A DNA stretch of 64,000 nucleotides from Faucicola mancuniensis (GTDB lineage Bacteria > Pseudomonadota > Gammaproteobacteria > Pseudomonadales > Moraxellaceae), in contig NZ_CP171363.1 of NCBI RefSeq assembly GCF_046523945.1, positions 1,984,001 through 2,048,000 of the forward strand, given 5' to 3'. Below are positions 53,953 to 61,038 of the stretch, piece after piece. Under the pieces are notes generated by a model. It saw only the letters and a program-made list of their open reading frames with translations. It was not told the DNA's origin and made no database searches. A program made the position numbers and the translations under genes. Within the stretch, counting starts at the first letter, position 1, and each line of letters starts with the position of its first letter.

Positions 53953-54109
53953 AATCGTTGTTCCTTTGTTTTAAAAATTTAAACAATTAATTTAGATAAA
54001 TTGACGATTTTACAAAAATTTTGGCGAAAAAAGCCTAATATTGATTTTTTGCTTAAAAAAACCAATGTTGCTATATTTTGCTATAAATTGTAGGTAAAAA
54101 AGAAATTTT

Positions 54110-54158
54110 ATACTATATCTAGGGGATAATTGTTTTCGGTTTGCACAATATAGCCGAA
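54110..54158. promoter_or_regulatory. Candidate pair of NrdR boxes upstream of nrdA
   Basis: ATACTATATCTAGG (54110-54123) and GCACAATATAGCC (54143-54155) resemble the NrdR consensus acaCwAtATaTwGtgt. Their centres lie about 33 bp (three helical turns) apart, the usual arrangement. They are about 160-200 bases upstream of the nrdA start. The second box is imperfect. They lie within the 430-bp AT-rich gap 53953-54382, which otherwise contains only the divergent nrdA and ung promoters. Confidence 0.45.
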
Positions 54159-54382
54159 AAAAAATGAAAAAACTAGCTTGTTTTTTTATTTTTTTTGTGG
54201 ATTGTTTTTTTGCTAAATTTAAATCCTTGATTTATTAGGCTGTTATAAAAGTCAATAAGTTATAATAATTTTTTATGAATTTTTTTTAAAATTAACAAAA
54301 AATTATGATTAATCAATGGTCTTATTTTGCCAAAAAATCTGTTAAAATAGATGTTTAAATTTTAATAAAATACAGGTTTTTT

Positions 54383-55120
54383 ATGTTTAACACCACAACA
54401 AATCCAACGTGGACAGCCGAACAACAGGCGATTTTGGACAATGTGCGTATGCCTGATGATTGGAAACGGGCGTTAGCAGATGAGTTGGTTTCGGACAATA
54501 TGGCAAACATTCGTGCGTTTTTAAAACAGCAATATGCCGATAATAAAGAGATTTATCCACCTGCCAAATTGATGTTTAATGCCTTTGATTTAACGCCATT
54601 GTCCAATGTCAAAGTGGTGATTTTGGGGCAAGACCCCTATCATGGGGCAGGGCAGGCGATGGGGCTGTCGTTTAGTGTGCCAAAAGCCATTCCAAAACCG
54701 CCCAGTTTGCAAAATATTTTAAAAGAATTGGCAAGTGATTTGGGCATTGCACCGTCCGCTCATGGCGATTTGACCCATTGGGCGAAGCAAGGCGTGCTAC
54801 TGCTCAACAGTATGCTATCGGTGGAAGCAGGGCAGGCTGGCAGTCATCAGGGCAAGGGCTGGGAGCAGTTCACCGATGCGGTGATTGAAGCGGTCAATCA
54901 GCATTGTGAGCATTGCGTGTTTATTTTGTGGGGCGGTTATGCCAAGAAAAAAGGCAAGCATATTGATACCAATAAACATCTAATTTTAACTGCCACACAC
55001 CCATCACCACTCGGGGCAAATCAAGGCGGATTTTTTGGTACACGCCCATTTTCTAAGGCAAATGATTATTTGATGAGCTGTGGCAAAAGTCCGATTGATT
55101 GGCAATTACCGCAATCATGA
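54383..55120 (+). CDS. ung: Uracil-DNA glycosylase
   Basis: A 245-residue family 1 UDG that removes uracil from DNA in base excision repair. Water-activating loop VVILGQDPYHGAGQAMGLSF (catalytic Asp84), VLLLNSMLSVE, and the minor-groove loop ATHPSPLGANQGGFFGTRPF are all intact. Its stop codon overlaps the tadA start as ATGA. Confidence 0.96.
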   Translation: MFNTTTNPTWTAEQQAILDNVRMPDDWKRALADELVSDNMANIRAFLKQQYADNKEIYPPAKLMFNAFDLTPLSNVKVVILGQDPYHGAGQAMGLSFSVPKAIPKPPSLQNILKELASDLGIAPSAHGDLTHWAKQGVLLLNSMLSVEAGQAGSHQGKGWEQFTDAVIEAVNQHCEHCVFILWGGYAKKKGKHIDTNKHLILTATHPSPLGANQGGFFGTRPFSKANDYLMSCGKSPIDWQLPQS

Positions 55121-55626
55121 TGTTAGAGATGTTAGATTTACACAATTCACAATTTAGCGATATTGAACAAAGCTATATGCAAATCGCTCTAGCCTGTGCC
55201 GAATATGGGACAAAGCAGGGCGAAGTGCCAGTCGGTGCGGTGATAGTGCATGACGGCAAAATCATCGCCACAGGCTACAATCAGCCGATTGTATCACACG
55301 ATGCCACCGCCCATGCCGAAATGGTCGCCATTCGCAATGCTTGTAAGTTTTTTGATAATTATCGCTTGCCACAGGGGTGCGAGTTATATGTGACGCTTGA
55401 GCCGTGTACTATGTGTTTGGGGGCGATTATTCATGCCCGTGTTTCCAAGCTGATTTTTGCGACCACAGAACCCAAAGCAGGTATGATAGTCAGCCAACAA
55501 AATTTTTTGGAAAAAAGTTTTTATAATCATTATTTGCAAGTGGCACAAGGTTTGTTGGCAGATGAAAGCAAAGCCATGTTACAACAATTTTTTAAACAAC
55601 GGCGATTGGCAAAAAAACAGACATAA
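55117..55626 (+). CDS. tadA: tRNA adenosine(34) deaminase TadA
   Basis: A 169-residue zinc deaminase that converts A34 to inosine in tRNA-Arg(ACG). Seen are GEVPVGAVIVHDGKIIATGY, the zinc-binding and catalytic HAEMVAIRNAC, and the PCTMCLGAIIHARV site. ATG 55117 overlaps the ung stop codon; a second ATG follows at 55120. Confidence 0.95.
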   Translation: MMLEMLDLHNSQFSDIEQSYMQIALACAEYGTKQGEVPVGAVIVHDGKIIATGYNQPIVSHDATAHAEMVAIRNACKFFDNYRLPQGCELYVTLEPCTMCLGAIIHARVSKLIFATTEPKAGMIVSQQNFLEKSFYNHYLQVAQGLLADESKAMLQQFFKQRRLAKKQT

Positions 55627-55658
55627 AAAAAGGTAAAGTGTTGTCTTTACCTTTTTTT
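55626..55658. terminator. Bidirectional terminator between tadA and HopJ-family gene
   Basis: AAAAAAAGGTAAAG, loop TGTTGT, CTTTACCTTTTTTT. Serves the convergent genes on both strands. Confidence 0.88.
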
Positions 55659-55668
55659 AATTCAATGA

Positions 55669-56019
55669 TTATTTTTTTGGTTTTAAACAATTGTCACCCA
55701 TCAAAAACCCTTGCCAACCATAAAACATAAAATTACGGATATTGGCGTGGTCGTTATCGTTTGGGGTGGCTTTGACCTTATCATAATGCTCAGCAAATAA
55801 CTTTAAGGTATCAATTTGGCTTAAATTATTGTGTTTGGCAAAACCAAATACCTTGCAACTGCCTTCATTTTCATAAGGGGCATTGTGCAACAGACCATTG
55901 GTAAATTGGGTTGGTGTGTAATCATAGTTTGCGTCAATAAATTCCAAAACACCTTTAAAATTAAGGGTTTTATTATCAATTTTTGACAATAAAGACGACA
56001 AAGCAACTGGACTAATCAT
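55669..56019 (-). CDS. HopJ type III effector family protein (name historical)
   Basis: A 116-residue protein with the family pattern YTPTQFTNGLLHNAPYENEG, CKVFGFAKHNNLS and NIRNFMFYGWQGF. The family name comes from a Pseudomonas plant effector, but homologues are widespread in free-living bacteria. No type III secretion genes are here, so a cytoplasmic role of unknown kind is more likely. ATG 56019 behind AGGAG. Confidence 0.8.
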   Translation of the reverse strand: MISPVALSSLLSKIDNKTLNFKGVLEFIDANYDYTPTQFTNGLLHNAPYENEGSCKVFGFAKHNNLSQIDTLKLFAEHYDKVKATPNDNDHANIRNFMFYGWQGFLMGDNCLKPKK

Positions 56020-56062
56020 CAAAATCTCCTAAAAAATTTAACTTTTCATCAAATAACCACAA

Positions 56063-56536
56063 TTAACGATTATAATAATCGTCTTCAAAAGGGTCAAATG
56101 ATGGGTTAAAGTTATCGGCATTTTGTTGCCCAAAACCACGATTTTCCAAATGGCTCATTTGTGGTTTGTTTTGTTTAAAGTTTGGATTGTCAAAACGTTC
56201 ACGGTTATAGTTACGATAGTCGTTTTGGTAGCCGTGTTGTTGATTTGGATAAGTTTTTTGATAATTTGGAGCATTGCGGTAGTTTTGATTTGGGTCAAAG
56301 TTGCGGTTATCATAGCCACGATTATCAGAATTATAGTTTGGCATGGTGAACGCAGGGGTGTACTCTTCGCCACGTTCATGCAAGATACGTTGATAGATTT
56401 CTTCACGGTGGACAGCGATATCTTTGGGTGCATTTACGCCTAGACGTACTTGATTTCCCTTTACGCCCAATACAGTTACACTGACTTCATCACCAATCAT
56501 TAAGGTTTCGCCGACACGGCGGGTTAGAATTAACAT
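56063..56536 (-). CDS. csrA: Carbon storage regulator CsrA with long Asn/Tyr/Gln-rich tail
   Basis: A 157-residue CsrA. Residues 1-60 are a complete CsrA RNA-binding domain (MLILTRRVGETLMIGDEVSV, NAPKDIAVHREEIYQRI), which binds GGA sites in mRNA leaders. The remaining roughly 95 residues are a low-complexity tail rich in Asn, Gln, Tyr, Arg and Phe (for example YDNRNFDPNQNYRN, DYRNYNRERF). Typical CsrA is about 62 residues. ATG 56536 with AGGAG is chosen, since the CsrA domain begins there; the frame stays open upstream. Confidence 0.95.
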   Translation of the reverse strand: MLILTRRVGETLMIGDEVSVTVLGVKGNQVRLGVNAPKDIAVHREEIYQRILHERGEEYTPAFTMPNYNSDNRGYDNRNFDPNQNYRNAPNYQKTYPNQQHGYQNDYRNYNRERFDNPNFKQNKPQMSHLENRGFGQQNADNFNPSFDPFEDDYYNR

Positions 56537-56878
56537 TTCACACTCCTTATGTTCACAACCAATTTCAATGGATAGAGAACTACCTTGTTGAGGTTTATAC
56601 ACAGTTTTTTATCATTTGCCCAAATGATTATTTGTTAAAACTTATTATAAAACCTTTTACAAAAATTACCAATCATTTTTTGCTCTTTTCACAAAAGTTT
56701 TGCAAAAATGATGGATAAAGATTTAAAAATTTGGTTGCCCCATAATATTTATGTTTATAAAATAAAAAGGTCAATGTACCATTATAGCAACATTAACCTT
56801 TATGTACTAGAATTTTTACAAAAAATAAAAAATTAGCAATGATTAAGAACTTTATTCACCATTGCCAATGTTTATGTT
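56537..56878 (-). other. Intergenic region between lysC and csrA
   Basis: A 342-bp AT-rich gap between two minus-strand genes. It holds the lysC terminator hairpin (56767-56800) and the csrA promoter and leader. No further gene or RNA was recognised. Confidence 0.6.
56767..56800 (-). terminator. Terminator after lysC
   Basis: On the minus strand AAGGTTAATGT pairs with ACATTGACCTT (one mismatch) and is followed by TTTTATTTTAT, about 80 bases after the lysC stop. Confidence 0.6.
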
Positions 56879-58162
56879 TTATAGGCCAGCGACTTTGCTT
56901 TCGCCTTCTTTACGGTCAAGACCAAAAGCAGTGTGTAAGACTTTTACTGCTTTTTCAAGGTGTTCTTCGTGAACGATAACCGATACTTTGATTTCGCTGG
57001 TTGATACCATTTGAATGTTGATATGATTTTCGGCTAAGACTTGGAACATTTTACTTGCCACGCCTGCGTGCGAACGCATGCCGACACCGACCAAAGAGAC
57101 TTTGACGACTTTGTCTTGTCCAACAACTTCTGTACCACCGATTTCGGCTAGGTGTTCATTTAAGATTTCTACTGATTTTTGATAATCATTACGGCTGACG
57201 GTAAAGGTAAAGTCGGTCAAACCTTCGGTTGATAGGTTTTGGATAATCATATCCACTTCAATATTGGCATCACTGATAGGAGTCAAAATCGCTGATGCAA
57301 CGCCCGGACGGTCTGGGACATCACGCAAGGTAATTTTTGCTTCATCACGAGTAAAGGCAATGCCTGAAATGATTGGTTGTTCCATGTTATCTCCGCTGTC
57401 TGTGGTAATGAGTGTGCCAACATTTTGTTTAAAATTATCGTCAAATTTGCCATCAACGTTTTCATCAAAACTTGATAAAACTCGCAAAGGTACTTGGTAT
57501 TTGCCTGCAAATTCTACTGAACGAATTTGTAACACTTTTGAGCCAAGACTTGCCATTTCTAGCATTTCTTCAAAAGTGATTTTGTCAAGTTTTTTGGCTT
57601 TTGGCGTTACACGTGGGTCGGTGGTATAAACGCCATCAACGTCCGTATAAATCTGACATTCATCAGCATTTAACGCAGCCGCCAACGCAACGCCTGTGGT
57701 ATCCGAACCGCCACGCCCAAGCGTGTTAATATCGCCTTTGTCGTCCACGCCTTGAAAGCCTGCAACAACCACGACCATGCCGTTATCCAGTGCTTCACGC
57801 AACTGGCTGTCGTCAATGTGCTGAATACGGGCTTTGGTATGGCTGTCATCGGTACGAATGGCGACTTGACCGCCTGTCATAGATTTGGCATTGACACCAA
57901 TCTCTTTTAACGCCATCGCAAGCAATGAAATAGACACTTGCTCGCCTGTAGAAACCATTTGGTCGTATTCTCGTGGGTCTGGATTTTTGCTAATTTCATT
58001 TGCCAAACCGATAAGACGATTGGTTTCGCCACTCATAGCAGATACCACGACAACCACTTGGTGTCCATTGTCATGCCAGCGTTTGACACGTTGGGCGACA
58101 TTTTTAATACGCTCAATACTACCCATTGACGTACCGCCGTATTTTTGTACAATTAAAGCCAT
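56879..58162 (-). CDS. lysC: Aspartate kinase
   Basis: A 427-residue enzyme for the first step of the lysine, threonine and methionine pathway. The kinase domain starts MALIVQKYGGTSMGS, with VVVVSAMSGETNRL and the substrate-binding FQGVDDKGDINTLGRGGSDT. Two ACT domains (about residues 265-425) provide feedback control. It is a stand-alone, monofunctional kinase, of the type found in Pseudomonas and Acinetobacter. Confidence 0.95.
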   Translation of the reverse strand: MALIVQKYGGTSMGSIERIKNVAQRVKRWHDNGHQVVVVVSAMSGETNRLIGLANEISKNPDPREYDQMVSTGEQVSISLLAMALKEIGVNAKSMTGGQVAIRTDDSHTKARIQHIDDSQLREALDNGMVVVVAGFQGVDDKGDINTLGRGGSDTTGVALAAALNADECQIYTDVDGVYTTDPRVTPKAKKLDKITFEEMLEMASLGSKVLQIRSVEFAGKYQVPLRVLSSFDENVDGKFDDNFKQNVGTLITTDSGDNMEQPIISGIAFTRDEAKITLRDVPDRPGVASAILTPISDANIEVDMIIQNLSTEGLTDFTFTVSRNDYQKSVEILNEHLAEIGGTEVVGQDKVVKVSLVGVGMRSHAGVASKMFQVLAENHINIQMVSTSEIKVSVIVHEEHLEKAVKVLHTAFGLDRKEGESKVAGL

Positions 58163-58323
58163 TTTTTACCCTTATATTGCAAATGCAAACTATTTAGATG
58201 AAAAAACATAACCAAAATTTATGAAAATTTTGATTTTTGATACCAAAAGTAAACACTTTATTTTATACCATACGGACGGTAGGGGCAAGACTTTTGGTAA
58301 AATTATGCCAAAAATATCATAAA

Positions 58324-59112
58324 TTAGGCAATCGCTTGCAATGTCAAATTAACCGCACGCTCAACCGCAGGGCGTTCGCCAATCAATTTTGTCCAACGTT
58401 GCAAATGTTGATAACTTTCAACTTGCAAAAACTCTGCCGAATTGTACAATTTGCCCTGTGCTAACTGTCCGTACCACGCCCAAATCGCCATATCTGCAAT
58501 GGTATAATCATCGCCACACATAAAGATATTTTTTGCTAAATGTTGGTCTAAAACGTCTAATTGGCGTTTGGTTTCCATCGTAAAGCGGTTAATCGGATAT
58601 TCTTGTTTTGTCGGTGCGTAAGCGTAAAAATGCCCAAAACCACCGCCCAAATACGGAGCAGATGCCATTTGCCAAAATAACCAAGTCAAACATTCGGCAC
58701 GTTTTGCGGTGTCTGTTGGGATAAACTGCCCAAATTTTTCGGCTAAATACAGCAAAATCGCCCCAGATTCAAACAGTTTTATCGGTGGATTGACCGAGTT
58801 ATCAACGAGTGCAGGGATTTTGGAATTTGGGTTGATATTGACAAAGCCCGAGCCGAATTGGTCGCCTTGTGAAATATCAATTTTGTAAGCGTCATATTTG
58901 GCGTTTTGTTCGCCAATTTCGGCTAGTTCTTCTAGCATGATGTTGATTTTTACACCGTTTGGCGTGTTGAGCGAATACAGTTGTAGCGGATTATTGCCAA
59001 CGGGTAGGGTTTTTTCGTGTCTTGCCCCTGCGGTTGGTCGGTTGATGTTGGCGAATTTTCCGCCGTTTTCAGCATCGTTTGTCCAGATTTTTGGTGGTTG
59101 GTATGTTGTCAT
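58324..59112 (-). CDS. yghU: Glutathione S-transferase, YghU-like
   Basis: A 262-residue Nu-class glutathione transferase homologue. The YghU-type N-terminal segment (YQPPKIWTN, FANINRPTAGARHEKTLP) precedes the thioredoxin-like domain (LQLYSLNTPNGVKINIMLEE; Thr-Pro-Asn-Gly at the glutathione site). IPALVD, LFESGAILLYLAEKFG and the helical domain with YTIADMAIWAW follow. The YghU class reduces disulfides using two glutathiones. ATG 59112 is chosen over the upstream frame to 59154. Confidence 0.87.
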   Translation of the reverse strand: MTTYQPPKIWTNDAENGGKFANINRPTAGARHEKTLPVGNNPLQLYSLNTPNGVKINIMLEELAEIGEQNAKYDAYKIDISQGDQFGSGFVNINPNSKIPALVDNSVNPPIKLFESGAILLYLAEKFGQFIPTDTAKRAECLTWLFWQMASAPYLGGGFGHFYAYAPTKQEYPINRFTMETKRQLDVLDQHLAKNIFMCGDDYTIADMAIWAWYGQLAQGKLYNSAEFLQVESYQHLQRWTKLIGERPAVERAVNLTLQAIA

Positions 59113-59481
59113 GTTTTTCTCTTTTTTAGTTTTTCCACAAAAATACTTTATCAAAAATTTCAGTTTTTTGTGTCATCATTATTTTATTATGTTTTACTTT
59201 TGGGGTTGAAGTGAACCCAAACCAATCGGTAAAACGCTCAAACATTCGCACGGAATAACAATTATTAAATCCATGTACCGCTGGTCGGTATTCAGATTCA
59301 AGATGCTCTAAAAATTCCGAACGAAGATTGCCTGCTATTGCTAGATATTTTTCAGCATAAAATTTGGTGGGACGTGGTTTATCACCATATTTTTGTAACA
59401 AATATAAAGAATACATAAAGCCAAATTGCGGAATAAATTCATTGAAATAATTATCATTAAAGCCCCAATTAAACTTTGTGG

Positions 59482-60676
59482 CTCTGCACACGACAAAAAA
59501 ACAAAAAAGTCTGATAAAACAATGGCATAATAGTAATTTTTCCGACGAATTAAAACCATGCCAAACCTTATCAGACTAGAAAGAATTTTATCGCAAAACC
59601 TAACAATACACAAGGCAAAAATCAACTGCTTAAGTCTAATGATAATAGCCATCATTACCGCCCAAAGCAGTAACCTAAAAAAGATAGCCAGACACTTTAC
59701 CAACAGCACAACAAATGACAGCAACTACCGAAGAATACAACGCTTTTTCGCCCAAACACCCCTAAATGAACACCAAATAGCACGCCTTATCTTTCAACTA
59801 TTTGGACTAAACAAAGTCACACTCACCATTGACCGTACCAACTGGAAATGGGGAAAAAGCAACATCAACATCTTCATGTTAGCTGTTGTACACAAAGGCA
59901 TTGCCATACCCTTATACTGGACAATGCTAGACAAACAAGGCAACTCAAAAACACTAGAGAGAACACAACTCATTGAAAAATTCATTCACACCTTTGGTAA
60001 AGATAAAATACAAAAAGTATTAGCCGATAGAGAATTTGTGGGTTCTGCATGGTTCGACTGGCTAACAAAACAAAATATTAAATTTGCCATACGCATTAAA
60101 AAAGACAGTAAAGTGACCAATACACAAGGACAAAGCGTACAAATTAAAACACTATTTCATAATTTAAACCAGCAAGATACTTATCACCATGCTAGAACAC
60201 TCTTTGTTGATAAGTGTCCTGTCAAGGTATCGGCAAAGCTTGATAGTGATAATGATTATGTGATTGTGGCTACCAATGATTTTGATGATATTGACCCTAT
60301 GGCAACTTATGCGATGCGTTGGCAGATTGAAACGCTGTTTTCTTGTTTAAAGGGGCGTGGTTTTAATCTTGAGGATACGCATTTGACTAAACAAGACAGA
60401 GTGAGTAAATTGGTTGCGGTAAATGCGTTAGCCTTTTGTTGGGCTTATTTGACTGGCTTGGCGGTCATTGATGATAAGCCTAGTCATTATAAACGTTGCC
60501 TTAAGTCTAATGGTCGTCCTCAGTCAAGTGTTTTTGCTTTGGGGTTAGATTTTCTGATTGATGGATTTAGACGGTTTATTATGTGTGGTGATTTTGCTTT
60601 TTTTAATAGGTTGGTTGATTTTCTCAGTTTTAAAAGAAAATCAACTTTATTTTAGTAGTTTCTGTCGTGTGCAGAG
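59482..60676 (+). mobile_element. IS4-family insertion sequence, 1195 bp
   Basis: Terminal inverted repeats CTCTGCACACGACA (59482-59495) and TGTCGTGTGCAGAG (60663-60676) match perfectly over 14 bp. Direct repeats ACTTTGTGG flank it at 59473-59481 and 60677-60685, a 9-bp target duplication as in the IS10/IS50 type of IS4 elements. One intact transposase gene fills it, so the element looks complete and probably active. Confidence 0.95.
59558..60655 (+). CDS. IS4-family DDE transposase
   Basis: A 365-residue transposase with the IS4 hallmarks. The first catalytic Asp lies in TLTIDRTNWKWG (near residue 97), the second in VLADREFVGSAWF, and the YREK signature YAMRWQIETLFSCLK carries the catalytic Glu. 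The N-terminal segment resembles the DNA-binding part of IS10-type enzymes. No frameshift or internal stop. Confidence 0.93.
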   Translation: MPNLIRLERILSQNLTIHKAKINCLSLMIIAIITAQSSNLKKIARHFTNSTTNDSNYRRIQRFFAQTPLNEHQIARLIFQLFGLNKVTLTIDRTNWKWGKSNINIFMLAVVHKGIAIPLYWTMLDKQGNSKTLERTQLIEKFIHTFGKDKIQKVLADREFVGSAWFDWLTKQNIKFAIRIKKDSKVTNTQGQSVQIKTLFHNLNQQDTYHHARTLFVDKCPVKVSAKLDSDNDYVIVATNDFDDIDPMATYAMRWQIETLFSCLKGRGFNLEDTHLTKQDRVSKLVAVNALAFCWAYLTGLAVIDDKPSHYKRCLKSNGRPQSSVFALGLDFLIDGFRRFIMCGDFAFFNRLVDFLSFKRKSTLF

Positions 60677-61038
60677 ACTTTGTGGTATAAACGGTAAAAA
60701 AAGCACCTGTTGTGGTCAACTTAATTTTTTCTTCACGTTGTAAAGTCAATAAAAGACTTTCACATAAACGAAAAAATGGGATTTTATCCAGTGTATCTTC
60801 AGATAAATCTTGACGAATTTTTAATGGACAGCTATCTGAAAATGGTTCAGTAGTTAAGGCGATAAATCTATCAAGTGGTAGCATATCTATTGATGGTATA
60901 GAGTTTAATCGAAATAGTTGATTTAAAATCAATACGGTAGGATTTGTCATATACTTTAACTTATGTAACTTTTTAGTTTTTATAAATGTAAGGTGCGAAA
61001 AACACACCTTACAAATTTACCATTATTGAAAAATTGAA

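Larger units (their letters stand above)
59126..60950 (-). pseudogene. Unknown gene disrupted by an IS4-family element
   Basis: Two half-genes on the minus strand flank the IS. The N-terminal half starts at ATG 60948-60950 (MTNPTVLILNQLF, ..., AFFTVYTTK). The C-terminal half reads FNWGFNDNYFNEFIPQFGFM and ends FDKVFLWKN at 59126. Removing the IS and one 9-bp duplication joins them in frame as YTTKFNWGFNDNY, giving a protein of 206 residues. The family is not recognised. Because no other mutation is seen, the disruption is recent. Confidence 0.85.

Noticed and set aside
55669..56019. Type III secretion effector
   Set aside because: The HopJ name is historical; there are no secretion genes or chaperones nearby and the family is widespread in bacteria without such systems.
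43872..56800. Terminator stems as DNA uptake sequence pairs
   Set aside because: The stems of the various terminators share no common core sequence, and no repeated Neisseria- or Haemophilus-type uptake word was noticed.
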